The notes: generated by a model not told the origin, from the sequence alone. Counted from the stretch's first letter, positions 17,087-26,016 are shown. The stretch is 64,000 nucleotides of DNA from Streptomyces sp. NBC_00287 (GCF_036173105.1 NZ_CP108053.1:3658001-3722000); one strand, 5' to 3'. Translations and numbers: made by a program.

Positions 17087-18463
17087 ATGACCGACCTGAC
17101 CGGACTGACCGCCGTACAACTCCTCGACGGCTACCGCACGGGCGCGTTCAGCCCCGTGGAGGCCACGCGCGCGGTGCTGGAGCGGGCCGAGTTGATCCAG
17201 CCGGAGGTGAACGCGTTCGTGCGGATCACCGCCGAGCCGGCGCTGGCGCAGGCCCGGGAGTCGGCCGAGCGGTGGCGGCGCGGGGAGCCGGCCGGGCTGC
17301 TGGACGGGGTTCCGGTCACGGTGAAGGACATACTGCTGATGCGGGGCTCGCCCACCCTCAAGGGGTCCAGGACCATTGCGGAGCAGGGGAGTTGGGACGA
17401 GGACGCGCCCTCCGTCGCCCGCCTGCGCGCGCACGGTGCCGTCTTCCTCGGCAAGACCACCACCCCGGAGTTCGGCTGGAAGGGCGTCACCGACTCGCCC
17501 GTCACCGGCGTCACCCGGCATCCGCTGGACCCGACGCGCACGGCGGGCGGTTCCAGCGGCGGCGCCGCGGCCGCCGTGGCGCTCGGCGCGGGACCGCTCG
17601 CGCTCGGCACCGACGGCGGCGGGAGCGTCCGTATCCCCGCCTCCTTCTGCGGGATCTTCGCGATGAAGCCGACCTACGGCCGGGTGCCGCTGTATCCCGC
17701 GAGCGCGTTCGGGACGCTGGCGCATGTGGGGCCGATGACCCGGGACGCGGCCGACGCCGCGCTGATGCTGGACGTCATCGGGGCCCCGGACTCCCGGGAC
17801 TGGTCGGCGCTGGGGCCCGTGTCCGGCTCCTTCGCCGATGGGCTCTTCGGTGGTGTGCGCGGGCTGCGGGTGGCGTACTCGCCCTCGCTCGGCGGCCAGG
17901 TGGCGGTGCGTCCCGCGGTCGCCTCGGCGGTCCGGCGGGCGGTGGAGCGGCTCGCGGGGCTCGGCGCGTACGTCGAGGAGACCGACCCCGATGTCACCGA
18001 CCCGGTGGACGCCTTCCACACCCTGTGGTTCAGCGGCGCCGCCCGGGTGACCCAGCATCTCGGCCCGCACCAGCGCGAGTTGCTCGACCCCGGCCTGCGC
18101 GAGATCTGCGCGCTCGGCGCCCGCTACAGCGCCCTCGACTATCTGGCCGCCGTGGACGTCCGGATGGAACTGGGCCGCCGGATGGGCCGCTTCCATGACT
18201 CCTACGACCTGCTGGTCACCCCCACTCTGCCGATCACCGCGTTCGAGGCGGGCGCCGAGGTCCCCAAGGGCTCCGGGCACCGCCGCTGGACGGGGTGGAC
18301 GCCGTTCACGTACCCCTTCAACATGACCCAGCAGCCCGCCGCCACCGTCCCCGTCGGCACCGACGGGGACGGACTGCCGGTGGGCCTGCAGCTCGTGGCC
18401 GCTCGGCACCGGGACGACCTGGTGCTGCGGGCGGCTCACGCGCTCATGTCCGACGGAAGCTGA
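17087..18463 (+). CDS. Amidase (amidase-signature family)
   Basis: A 458-aa hydrolase of the Ser-Ser-Lys amidase-signature family. The catalytic lysine is in VTVKDILL; the GGSSGGAAAAVALG loop holds the cis-serine and GTDGGGSVRIPASFCG the nucleophile region. The ATG at 17087 has GGAGGG just upstream. It would release ammonia or an amine from an amide produced in this cluster; the substrate is unknown. The 3' end overlaps the convergent DUF3830 gene by 20 bases. Confidence 0.9.
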   Translation: MTDLTGLTAVQLLDGYRTGAFSPVEATRAVLERAELIQPEVNAFVRITAEPALAQARESAERWRRGEPAGLLDGVPVTVKDILLMRGSPTLKGSRTIAEQGSWDEDAPSVARLRAHGAVFLGKTTTPEFGWKGVTDSPVTGVTRHPLDPTRTAGGSSGGAAAAVALGAGPLALGTDGGGSVRIPASFCGIFAMKPTYGRVPLYPASAFGTLAHVGPMTRDAADAALMLDVIGAPDSRDWSALGPVSGSFADGLFGGVRGLRVAYSPSLGGQVAVRPAVASAVRRAVERLAGLGAYVEETDPDVTDPVDAFHTLWFSGAARVTQHLGPHQRELLDPGLREICALGARYSALDYLAAVDVRMELGRRMGRFHDSYDLLVTPTLPITAFEAGAEVPKGSGHRRWTGWTPFTYPFNMTQQPAATVPVGTDGDGLPVGLQLVAARHRDDLVLRAAHALMSDGS

Positions 18464-18938
18464 GGGTCTCTCCCGCGGCGCCCGAGCGCCAGAGGTCGTT
18501 GCACGCGTCCGCCATCTCCGGCAGACCCTCCACCACCTGCCCCCAGACGATGCCGGGCACCCAGCCCACATCGCCGTTGAGCAGCAGGTTGTTGCGCTCG
18601 TAGAACAGGGCCAGGTCGACGAGGGTGGTGCCGGGGCGGACTTCACGGTCGTAGCCGTAGGCCTTGGTGCCCAGCTCCGCGCCCGCGAAGGCGAAGTAGC
18701 AGAGGTCGCCGGGGATCGGGGTGACGGTCGGGTTCTCCAGGGGCGGTTCGGTGTCCGCGAAGGGTGGGAAGAGGGCGTAGATCTCGTTGCGGGCGTATTT
18801 GGCGTGGTAGACGTCCCCGCTGAGCGGGAGGGCGTCCCAGACGGCCGCGCAGGTGATCGGTGCGCGGTCCTCCAGGAGTTTCGCCGTGCAGTGAATGTCC
18901 CGCTTCAGGAGCGAGACCTCGATGAACCGATCAGTCAT
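18444..18938 (-). CDS. DUF3830 family protein
   Basis: A 164-aa protein with the DUF3830 pattern: LLEDRAPITCAAVWDALPL, YHAKYARNEIYA and PTVTPIPGDLCYF. The family is thought to have a cyclophilin-like fold and often sits with amidases, maleate isomerase-like enzymes and ABC importers, as here. Its reaction is not established. ATG 18938 is the most family-like start. It is divergent from ehuB with only about 50 bases between them. Confidence 0.8.
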   Translation of the reverse strand: MTDRFIEVSLLKRDIHCTAKLLEDRAPITCAAVWDALPLSGDVYHAKYARNEIYALFPPFADTEPPLENPTVTPIPGDLCYFAFAGAELGTKAYGYDREVRPGTTLVDLALFYERNNLLLNGDVGWVPGIVWGQVVEGLPEMADACNDLWRSGAAGETLSFRRT

Positions 18939-18985
18939 GCAAACCAGGGTGCATACATCGCATGCTCCCGGGTAGCCGCGCCGCC

Positions 18986-19891
18986 ATGGCTCCACCAATC
19001 AACCATGGCGAACACATATCCGGACCCACGCGCCGATCGCTGCTCGCGGGGGTGGCGGCGCTCGGTGCGCTGGGCGCGGCCGGCTGCTCGCGGGTGGCCA
19101 CGGCCGATACGAAGGACGGCGGCGAGCTGCTCGAACGACTGCGGGCGGCGGGCGTCGTACGGCTCGGGATCGCGGGCGAGATCCCCTTCGGATACATCGA
19201 CAAGAACGGCGAGCTGACCGGCGAGGCCCCCGAGCTGGCGAAGGTGATCTTCAAGCGGCTCGGGGTGGACCGGGTGCAGCCCGTGCCGACCGAGTTCGGC
19301 TCGCTGATCCCCGGGCTCAACTCGCAGCAGTTCGATGTCGTCGCGGCCGGGATGTACGTCAATCCCGAGCGCTGTGAGCAGGTCATCTTCGCCGATCCCG
19401 ACTACCAGATGCTCGACTCGTTCATCGTGCGCAAGGGCAACCCCAAGGGCCTGAACGACTATCAGGACGTCGTCGAGAAGAAGGCGAAGTTCGCGACCGG
19501 GACCGGTTACGCGGAGATCCAGTACGCGGTCGAGGCGGGTTACGACGAGGGCGACATCCTCATCGTCCCGGACCAGGTCGCGGGCCTGAACGCGGTCGAG
19601 GCGGGCCGGGTCGACGTCTTCGCGGGGACGGCGCTGACCACCCGCGAGGTGGTGAAGAAGTCGAACAAGGCCGAGTCGACGAAGGCCTTCAAGCCGATCG
19701 TCGGCGGCGAACCCCATGTCGACGGCGGCGCGTTCGCGTTCCGGCCCACCGAGACGAAGCTGCGGGACGCCTTCAACGTCGAGTTGCACAAGCTGAAGAA
19801 GAGCGGCGAACTGCTGCGCATCCTCAAGCCGTTCGGTTTCACCGAGGCGGAGATGACCGAGCTGACCGCGAAGGAGCTGTGCGGCGGATGA
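18986..19891 (+). CDS. ehuB: ABC transporter substrate-binding lipoprotein, EhuB-like
   Basis: A 301-aa family-3 solute-binding protein. It has a twin-arginine start (TRRSLLAG) and lipobox LGAAGC, so it is a Tat-exported lipoprotein. The body shows LRLGIAGEIPFGY-type and PELAKVIFKRLG segments typical of polar amino-acid binding proteins. It best resembles the ectoine/hydroxyectoine binder EhuB, but the neighbours are not ectoine-degrading genes, so the true ligand may differ. An upstream ATG at 18962 would add 8 residues. It overlaps the permease as ATGA. Confidence 0.75.
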   Translation: MAPPINHGEHISGPTRRSLLAGVAALGALGAAGCSRVATADTKDGGELLERLRAAGVVRLGIAGEIPFGYIDKNGELTGEAPELAKVIFKRLGVDRVQPVPTEFGSLIPGLNSQQFDVVAAGMYVNPERCEQVIFADPDYQMLDSFIVRKGNPKGLNDYQDVVEKKAKFATGTGYAEIQYAVEAGYDEGDILIVPDQVAGLNAVEAGRVDVFAGTALTTREVVKKSNKAESTKAFKPIVGGEPHVDGGAFAFRPTETKLRDAFNVELHKLKKSGELLRILKPFGFTEAEMTELTAKELCGG

Positions 19892-20586
19892 CTTCGGGAC
19901 TCTGGGAACTCGTACTCAAAGGCGTCTGGGTCACCATCCAGCTGCTGGTCCTCAGCGCGCTGCTGGCCACGGCCGTCTCGTTCGTGGTCGGCATCGCCCG
20001 CACGCACCGGCTGTGGGTCGTCCGCTTCCTCGCGGGCTTCTACACCGAGGTGTTCCGCGGGACCTCGGCGCTGGTGATGATCTTCTGGGTGTTCTTCGTG
20101 CTGCCGCCCGCCTTCGGCTGGCAGCTGGTGCCCCTGTGGGCGGGCACGCTCGCCCTCGGCCTCACCTACGGCGCCTACGGCTCGGAGATCGTGCGCGGCG
20201 CGCTGAACGCGGTCGACCCGGCGCAGAAGGAGGGCGGCATCGCGCTCAGCTTCACGCCCTGGCAGCGGATGAAGCTGATCCTGCTGCCGCAGGCGGTGCC
20301 GGAGATGATCCCGCCCTTCTCCAACCTGCTGATCGAACTGCTCAAGGGCACCGCGCTGGTGTCGGTCATGGGCATGGGCGACCTGGCGTTCAGCGGCAAC
20401 CTGGTACGCCTCGCGCTCCAGGAGAGCGCGGAGATCTACACGTACATCCTGCTCATCTACTTCGTGATCGCGTTCCTGCTCACGCGGATCATGCGGGGTC
20501 TGGAGAAGCGGTTGAAGGCCGGTGTGGGCAAACAGCCCGAGAAGAAGGTCGTCGTCCCTGAGCCGGTGGGCGGTGGTGTGTCATGA
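19888..20586 (+). CDS. ehuC: Amino-acid-type ABC transporter permease, EhuC-like
   Basis: A 232-aa inner-membrane permease with about five hydrophobic helices. The coupling loop is EIVRGALNAVDPAQKEGGIALSFTPWQRMKLILLP, the EAA motif of His/Glu/Gln-type permeases. The start overlaps ehuB and the stop overlaps the second permease, each by 4 bases, so the subunits are made together. Confidence 0.85.
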   Translation: MTSGLWELVLKGVWVTIQLLVLSALLATAVSFVVGIARTHRLWVVRFLAGFYTEVFRGTSALVMIFWVFFVLPPAFGWQLVPLWAGTLALGLTYGAYGSEIVRGALNAVDPAQKEGGIALSFTPWQRMKLILLPQAVPEMIPPFSNLLIELLKGTALVSVMGMGDLAFSGNLVRLALQESAEIYTYILLIYFVIAFLLTRIMRGLEKRLKAGVGKQPEKKVVVPEPVGGGVS

Positions 20587-21233
20587 CCTGGGACTGGGGA
20601 GCGGTCAGTGACTTCATGCCGCACTTCTGGGACGGGCTGCTGGTCACCCTGCAGGCCCTCGCGCTCGGTTCGCTGATCTCCTTCGCGCTCGGTCTGGTGT
20701 GGGCGCTGCTGATGCGGACGCCGAGCCGCTGGGTGCGCTGGCCGGTCGGGGTGGTCACGGAGTTCGTGCGCAACACCCCGCTGCTGGTGCAGCTGTTCTT
20801 CCTGTTCTATGTGCTGCCCGAGTGGGGCGTGACCTTCTCCGCGCTGACCACCGGTGTCTTCGCCATCGGGCTGCACTACTCGACGTACACGATGCAGGTC
20901 TACCGGGCCGGTATCGAGGCGGTGCCGGTCGGCCAGTGGGAGGCCGCGACGGCGCTGAATCTGCCGCTCACCCGGACCTGGACCGCGGTGATCCTGCCGC
21001 AGGCGATCCGACGGGTCGTGCCGGCGCTCGGCAACTACGTGATCGCGATGCTCAAGGACACGCCGATGCTGATGGCGATCACCGTCCTCGACATGCTCGG
21101 CCAGGCGCGGCTGTTCTCCCAGGAGCAGTTCCAGTTCACCGAGCCGCTGACGGTGATCGGCGTGGCCTTCATCGTCATTTCCTATCTGGCCTCCCTTCTT
21201 CTGCGAGCCCTGGAGCGACGCCTTGTCCACTGA
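20583..21233 (+). CDS. ehuD: Amino-acid-type ABC transporter permease, EhuD-like
   Basis: A 216-aa second permease subunit, about five membrane helices, EAA-type loop YRAGIEAVPVGQWEAATALN then LPQAIRRVVPALGN. It should pair with the product of 19888 as a heterodimeric channel. It ends 11 bases inside the ATPase reading frame. Confidence 0.85.
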   Translation: MTWDWGAVSDFMPHFWDGLLVTLQALALGSLISFALGLVWALLMRTPSRWVRWPVGVVTEFVRNTPLLVQLFFLFYVLPEWGVTFSALTTGVFAIGLHYSTYTMQVYRAGIEAVPVGQWEAATALNLPLTRTWTAVILPQAIRRVVPALGNYVIAMLKDTPMLMAITVLDMLGQARLFSQEQFQFTEPLTVIGVAFIVISYLASLLLRALERRLVH

Positions 21234-22014
21234 CATCCAGCAGAGTCCCGATATGAACCCCGCCGACAAGCGCTCGAACGGCGAGCTGATCCGGCTGGAG
21301 CAGGTCACCAAGCGGTTCGGCGACAACACGGTCCTGGACCACCTCGACTTCTCGGTCCAGGCCGGCAAGCACGTGACGCTGATCGGTCCGTCCGGCTCCG
21401 GCAAGACGACGATCCTGCGCCTGCTGATGACGCTGACCAAGCCCGACGAGGGCACGATCACCGTCGACGGGGAGCGGCTGTTCCCGGCGCCGGAGAAGCA
21501 GGTCCGCGAGGTCCGCAAGAAGATCGGGATGGTGTTCCAGCAGTTCAACCTGTTCCCGAACATGACGGTCCTCAGGAACATCACCGAGGCCCCGGTCACC
21601 GTGCTCGGCATGTCCAAGGACGCCGCCGAGGAGCGGGCCCGGGATCTGCTGGAGCTGGTCGGCCTCACCGACCACGTCGACAAGCACCCGGCGCAGCTCT
21701 CCGGCGGCCAGCAGCAGCGGGTAGCCATCGCCCGGGCACTGGCCATGCGGCCACAGGTCCTGCTCCTGGACGAGGTCACCTCGGCCCTGGACCCGGAGCT
21801 GGTCGCGGGCGTCCTCGACGTCCTGAGGGATATCGCCCGCTCCACCGACATCACGATGCTCTGTGTGACCCACGAGATGAATTTCGCCCGCGACATCTCG
21901 GACCAGGTACTGATGTTCGACTCCGGCCGGGTCATCGAGGCCGGCGCCCCGGAGAAGATCTTCAGCGACCCCGAGCACGACCGGACCCGAGAATTTCTCA
22001 GCGCGGTGCTCTGA
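21223..22014 (+). CDS. ehuA: ABC transporter ATP-binding protein, EhuA-like
   Basis: A 263-aa nucleotide-binding subunit with all motifs: Walker A GPSGSGKTT, Q-loop MVFQQFNLFPNM, signature LSGGQQQRVAIARAL, Walker B VLLLDEVTSALD, H-loop CVTHEM. The TTG at 21223 has GGAGCGACG upstream and overlaps the permease; ATG 21253 is a shorter option without a clear ribosome site. It is the last importer gene before the regulator. Confidence 0.88.
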   Translation: MSTDIQQSPDMNPADKRSNGELIRLEQVTKRFGDNTVLDHLDFSVQAGKHVTLIGPSGSGKTTILRLLMTLTKPDEGTITVDGERLFPAPEKQVREVRKKIGMVFQQFNLFPNMTVLRNITEAPVTVLGMSKDAAEERARDLLELVGLTDHVDKHPAQLSGGQQQRVAIARALAMRPQVLLLDEVTSALDPELVAGVLDVLRDIARSTDITMLCVTHEMNFARDISDQVLMFDSGRVIEAGAPEKIFSDPEHDRTREFLSAVL

Positions 22015-22165
22015 CTCGGTGCCCAGGTCATGGCAATGTCATATGCCAGAGGGTTATCACCGCAGCTTACGGCGTCGGAAACTTGTCAACCACCGCTCAC
22101 TACAAGCCTCTTGGCAGCTATCGTGGAGACGATTGGCTGACTGGAATCAGGCCCAGGGGGAAACC

Positions 22166-22924
22166 GTGGCGCTGAAGCACGAGCCGACCGCGCCGTACCA
22201 CTCGGCCCAGGATGCCTTGCGCATCCTGGAGACCGTGGCGCGGCACACCACCGGAATCACCGACGTCGAACTCGCCCGGCACACCGCCCTCAGCCCGGAG
22301 CGCCTGACCAGCCTCCTGAGGATGCTGCGCCGCGAGGGGTACGTCGAGCAGATCACCGACGGCGCCTATGTCACCGGCGAGGCGCTGACCCGTTTGGGCT
22401 CGGCGCAGGACCGGGAGGCCGCCCTGCGCGAGAAGCTCCAGCGCACCCTGGACCGGCTGCGCGACTCGGTCGGCGCGGCGGTGTACATCAGCCGGTATGT
22501 CGACGGTGAGGTGAAGGTCACGCAGTACGCCGACAGCGAGGATGCCCCGGCGGTGAACGAGTGGGTGGACTTCCGTTACTCGGCGCATGCGACGGCGGTC
22601 GGCAAGAGCCTGCTCACACAGCTCGACCGCAACGGTCGGCGTGATCATCTGTCCCGGCACAAGATGGCGCGACTCACCTCGCGGACCATCACCAGCGACA
22701 AGCTGCTCCTGTCCCGGCTGGAGGCTCAGCCGCCTACCGTGCCGGTTCTGGACCTTCAGGAGTATGCGGTGGGCACGGTGTGTGCGGCGGTGCCGATCAC
22801 CGCGGGGTCCTCCGTCGGGTGCCTGGCGCTGTCCCTCCCGGTGGAACACGCGCACCGGCTGCGCCAGGCGGCGGATGCGCTTAATCGGAATGCGGCGCCT
22901 GTTCTTCTGTCGCTGGCGATCTAG
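22166..22924 (+). CDS. IclR-family transcriptional regulator
   Basis: A 252-aa regulator: winged helix at about 13-65 (ALRILETVARHTTGITDVEL ... LLRMLRREGYVEQ) and an IclR effector domain with YISRYVDGEVKV, SAHATAVGKSLL and VGTVCAAVPI. GTG 22166 has AGGGGG six bases upstream. It follows ehuA by 151 bases on the same strand and probably controls the importer and the catabolic genes. The leader contains TGGCA-N8-TGCCA (22031-22048), a possible operator. Confidence 0.88.
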   Translation: MALKHEPTAPYHSAQDALRILETVARHTTGITDVELARHTALSPERLTSLLRMLRREGYVEQITDGAYVTGEALTRLGSAQDREAALREKLQRTLDRLRDSVGAAVYISRYVDGEVKVTQYADSEDAPAVNEWVDFRYSAHATAVGKSLLTQLDRNGRRDHLSRHKMARLTSRTITSDKLLLSRLEAQPPTVPVLDLQEYAVGTVCAAVPITAGSSVGCLALSLPVEHAHRLRQAADALNRNAAPVLLSLAI

Positions 22925-22942
22925 GGTTCGGCTGCGGGCCGG

Positions 22943-22975
22943 TGGGGGCTGGTCGCGCAGTTCGCTGCGCCCCTA
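22943..22975. terminator. Hairpin of a common Streptomyces intergenic type
   Basis: GGGGGCTGGTCGCGCAG-TTCG-CTGCGCCCC folds into a GC-rich stem (GCGCAG/CTGCGC core) just after the regulator stop. I recognise the GGGGCTGGTCGCGCAGTTC wording as a frequent Streptomyces intergenic hairpin. It probably ends the ehu-iclR transcript before the tRNA. Confidence 0.6.
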
Positions 22976-23078
22976 GGTAGGTGCCCTTGCCCTTGGTTCG
23001 GAGCAGCCCCTCGGACCAGGTAGTATTTTCTTCGTCGCCAGCCGCGAGACATCAAAACGAGCGGTTGGTGTGAGTCAT

Positions 23079-23152
23079 GCGCCGCTAGCTCAGTTGGTTA
23101 GAGCAGCTGACTCTTAATCAGCGGGTCCGGGGTTCGAGTCCCTGGCGGCGCA
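23079..23152 (+). tRNA. tRNA-Lys (anticodon CTT), copy 2
   Basis: The same 74-base sequence as at 9116, with anticodon CTT and no encoded CCA. The convergent acyl-CoA synthetase reading frame runs 39 bases into it on the other strand. A hairpin at 23158-23188 follows directly. Confidence 0.97.
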
Positions 23153-24742
23153 CCTGTGAAGGGCCTCTCGTTCAACGAGGGGCCCTTCGTACGTGTCCGA
23201 GCCCGGCGGGCGCCACCACACCGGGTCCGTGCATCGCACGCCCTCCCGCCTCAGCAGGGCCCGGTGGATCTTGTTCGTCGCGGTGACCGGCATACGCTCC
23301 ACGACGCGTACGAACCGGGGCGCCATCTTCGTCCCGAGGTCCGGCTGGGCCAGCAGGAACTCCGCGAACCCCACCGGATCGAAGGTCCCCGCAATCGTCG
23401 CCATCACCTGGTCCCCGGTCACCGGATCCGGCACCGCGTAAACGGCGACGGAGTCGGCACCCTCGTACCGGGCGAGGATGTTCTCGATCATCGCGGCGGC
23501 CAGATTCTCCCCGTCGACCCGCAGCCGGTCGTCGGCCCGGCCGGCGAAGTAGAGGTAGCCGTCCGCGTCCCAGTAGAAGAGATCGCCGGTCCAGTACGCC
23601 CCGCCCCGCCGCCGCTCGGCCTCCGCGCCCGGGTTGCGCCAGTACCCCTCGAAGGGGCTCGGCCCCCGGTTCACCAGCTCCCCAATGGCCTCGTCCCCGT
23701 TGAGCAGCCGCCCGCCCGCATCGAAGCTCGCCGCCGGGCACTCCTGCCCCGTCTCCGGATCGAGTACGACCAGACCGGGCACCGCCCGCCCCACCGCGCC
23801 GGCCGGAGTCCCCGGCGACCACTGCACCGCCGCGCCCCCTTCCGAGGACCCGTACCCCTCCACCAGCCGCACCCCGAACCGCCGCTCGAAGGCCGCCGCG
23901 TCCGCCGCCCCCGCCTCGGTACCGAAGCCGAGCCGCAGCGGGTTCTCGCGGTCGTCGCCCCGCTCCTCGGTCGCGAGGATGTACTGCACGGCCCGACCCA
24001 CATACGTGAAGTACGTCGCCCCGTACCGCCGTACGTCCGCCAGGAACCCCGACGCCGAGAACCGCCGCCGCAGCGCCACGCCCGCCCCGGCCGCGAGGGC
24101 GGGGGCCCAGTCGGCGATGACCGCGTTGCCGTGGAACATCGGCATGCAGATGTAGTGGACATCGTCGGGCCCGACCCCGAACTGTCCGGCCAGTGACCTC
24201 CCCGCGGCGGCCAGGCGGCCCTGGGTGCAGATCGCGGCCTTGGGGGCGCCGGTCGAGCCGGAGGTGAAGTAGAGGAGCAGCCGGTCCTGCGGGGCGGCGC
24301 GGGAGGCGTCGGGGCGGGCGTCGGCGTACGGCGCGAGGAGGGCGTCGTACTCCTCGGAGCCGGTCAGCAGGATGCGGACGCCGGGCAGGTCGAGGCCCTT
24401 GAGGAGGGGCAGCTGGGCGGGCTCGGTGAGCAGGATCCGGCACTCGGTGTGCAGGATGTCCCGGGCCAGCTCCGGGCCTCTGCGGGTGGGGTTGATCCCG
24501 GCGATCGCGGCGCGTGCGAGGGCGGCGGCGCCGATCCAGAGCGGGTACTCCGGAGTGTTGTCGAGGAGCACACCGACGTGGGGCTCGGCGCCCCGTGGGA
24601 GCAGGTCGGCCAGGAGTGCCGCGCGGGCGGCGGCACCGGCGGCGACCTCGTGATGGGTGAGCACCCGGTCCTCGCACCACAGCCCCGGCCGGTGGTCATC
24701 CCAGCGCGCCCCTACGAGTTCGGCGATGCTCGTGGACTCCAT
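23114..24742 (-). CDS. AMP-dependent acyl-CoA synthetase/ligase (FadD-like)
   Basis: A 542-aa adenylate-forming enzyme that activates a carboxylic acid as acyl-AMP and then acyl-CoA. Core motifs: YFTSGSTGAPKAA (ATP loop), EGYGSSEGG, YWTGDLFYWDADGYLYFAGRADD and the C-terminal lysine in TATNKIHR. The last 25 or so codons cross the terminator hairpin and half of the tRNA-Lys gene antisense, ending CAARDSNPGPAD, a peptide that arises when antisense tRNA is translated. The natural end of the protein may have been lost. The ribosome site at 24742 is weak. Confidence 0.85.
   Translation of the reverse strand: MESTSIAELVGARWDDHRPGLWCEDRVLTHHEVAAGAAARAALLADLLPRGAEPHVGVLLDNTPEYPLWIGAAALARAAIAGINPTRRGPELARDILHTECRILLTEPAQLPLLKGLDLPGVRILLTGSEEYDALLAPYADARPDASRAAPQDRLLLYFTSGSTGAPKAAICTQGRLAAAGRSLAGQFGVGPDDVHYICMPMFHGNAVIADWAPALAAGAGVALRRRFSASGFLADVRRYGATYFTYVGRAVQYILATEERGDDRENPLRLGFGTEAGAADAAAFERRFGVRLVEGYGSSEGGAAVQWSPGTPAGAVGRAVPGLVVLDPETGQECPAASFDAGGRLLNGDEAIGELVNRGPSPFEGYWRNPGAEAERRRGGAYWTGDLFYWDADGYLYFAGRADDRLRVDGENLAAAMIENILARYEGADSVAVYAVPDPVTGDQVMATIAGTFDPVGFAEFLLAQPDLGTKMAPRFVRVVERMPVTATNKIHRALLRREGVRCTDPVWWRPPGSDTYEGPLVEREALHRCAARDSNPGPAD
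23158..23188. terminator. Terminator hairpin after tRNA-Lys copy 2
   Basis: GAAGGGCC (23158-23165) pairs with GGCCCTTC (23181-23188) with an inner CTCG/CGAG stem. It closely resembles the hairpin in the 148-bp repeats after copy 1. It lies within the end of the acyl-CoA synthetase frame. Confidence 0.7.
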
Positions 24743-24782
24743 GGGCGCGCAGGATAGTTGACGGTCCGTCAGATGTGGAGGG

Positions 24783-25307
24783 TCACGGAGTCATCGTGAC
24801 CCCGTCGATCACGACGGTGTCGACCGTGTCGACGGTGTCGCCGCTGCCCTCGCCGAAGTCGAAGGCATCGGACATCTGGCTGTACGTGACCATGAAGCCG
24901 ACGCAGAACACCGCGACCACCCCGAAGAACGCCAGGAAGCCGACGGTGGCGGCGGCGAGCCCGGCCCGGCGCGGAGCCTTGGCCGTGGCGACGACTTCAC
25001 TACCCTCGGCGTAGTGGACGGTGACGAAGTCGCCCTCCAGCGTCGTCGCCGGGCCGTCCTCCTCCTCGAAGCGGATGACACGGCCGTCGCGCGCGGTGAA
25101 CTCGTAGACGTGATGGAGCGTGGTGCTCACGGATGTGTCGCCGCTGCCGCCGTGGGTCGTCGTGAACATCCGCAGACAGCGCGCCTCGGCCGTCAGACCG
25201 CTGTTCCAGGCCCGGCGCAGCTGAAGGGCACGCCGCACGATCCGGTAGGCGCCGAGCAGGACCACGGCCAGGATCAGGCCGGGTACGGCGTAGAAAAAGA
25301 GATCCAT
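24783..25307 (-). CDS. DUF3592 domain membrane protein
   Basis: A 174-aa protein with two membrane helices: residues 4-24 (YAVPGLILAVVLLGAYRI) and about 118-142 (ATVGFLAFFGVVAVFCVGFM). Between them is an extracytoplasmic or cytoplasmic beta domain (HHVYEFTARDGRVIRFEEED) of the DUF3592 type. The C-terminus has repeated DTVDTVDTV. ATG 25307 follows GGGGGAAG. The function is unknown. Confidence 0.75.
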   Translation of the reverse strand: MDLFFYAVPGLILAVVLLGAYRIVRRALQLRRAWNSGLTAEARCLRMFTTTHGGSGDTSVSTTLHHVYEFTARDGRVIRFEEEDGPATTLEGDFVTVHYAEGSEVVATAKAPRRAGLAAATVGFLAFFGVVAVFCVGFMVTYSQMSDAFDFGEGSGDTVDTVDTVVIDGVTMTP

Positions 25308-25335
25308 GGTGCTTCCCCCGAGGTCAGGTACCGCT

Positions 25336-25369
25336 CCCCTACGCCGACTTGGTCATGTCGGCGTAGGGG
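25336..25369. terminator. Perfect-stem terminator downstream of the LPMO gene
   Basis: CCCCTACGCCGAC (25336-25348) is the exact reverse complement of GTCGGCGTAGGGG (25357-25369), with an 8-base loop. It ends transcription from the LPMO gene before the DUF3592 gene on the same strand. Confidence 0.8.
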
Positions 25370-25410
25370 GACCGTACCCGCGGGGGGTGCCGGAGTTGCT
25401 CAAGCCATGC

Positions 25411-26016
25411 TCAGAACGTGACGTCCGAGCAGGCGTAGAACGCGTTGCCGGTGTCCGCGATCGTCCACACCGCCAGGATCACGTGTCGTCCGCTGAGCCC
25501 GGACGGCAGCGTGCCGCTGTGCGAGAGCGTGGACGGTGGCCGCTGGTTGTTGTACGGCACCGTCAGGAACGGGGTGAGGTTGAGGTCGGAGCGAGCCAGG
25601 TTGTGGTTCTGGTTCCAGCCCGGCTTGGTGACGTAGTACCGGAAGTCGGTGGTGGCGTGCATGGCCGTGAACTGCCAGCGGAACGTGTAGCTCTGACCGC
25701 CCGTCACCTTCGTGGCCGGCCAGGCGCCGCCGGACGGCGTGCGCGGTGCGCTGAGCTGGGCGAACTGCCCCAGCCCCGCGTTGCATATCTGCCCGTCGGC
25801 CGGGCCCGCGCCCGGGAAGCCCTTCGGGCCCTCGACGCTCTGCGGCTCCCACTGGATGTTGCCGCAGTTGGTCACGGTGCCGTTCTGGCAGAGCTTCTGC
25901 CTGCTGATGGGGAGGTCGGTGTAGCCGTGGCCACTGGCCCCGCCGGACGAGAGCACAAGGGCTCCGGTGGTGGCGAGACCGACCACGGCGGCAGACAACT
26001 TGGTCTTTCTGCGCAT
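25411..26016 (-). CDS. lpmP: AA10 lytic polysaccharide monooxygenase (LpmP-type)
   Basis: A 201-aa secreted copper enzyme. A signal peptide ends at GASG so that His30 becomes the mature N-terminus (HGYTD); His120 (FTAMHATTD) completes the histidine brace and the NAFYACSDVTF end supplies the axial phenylalanine. There is no extra carbohydrate-binding module. AA10 enzymes oxidatively cut chitin or cellulose. In S. coelicolor the LPMO beside the cslA region (SCO2833, LpmP) is linked to cell-wall remodelling; this gene holds the same position. AGGAG precedes ATG 26016. A DasR-type site lies 49-60 bases upstream. Confidence 0.88.
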   Translation of the reverse strand: MRRKTKLSAAVVGLATTGALVLSSGGASGHGYTDLPISRQKLCQNGTVTNCGNIQWEPQSVEGPKGFPGAGPADGQICNAGLGQFAQLSAPRTPSGGAWPATKVTGGQSYTFRWQFTAMHATTDFRYYVTKPGWNQNHNLARSDLNLTPFLTVPYNNQRPPSTLSHSGTLPSGLSGRHVILAVWTIADTGNAFYACSDVTF

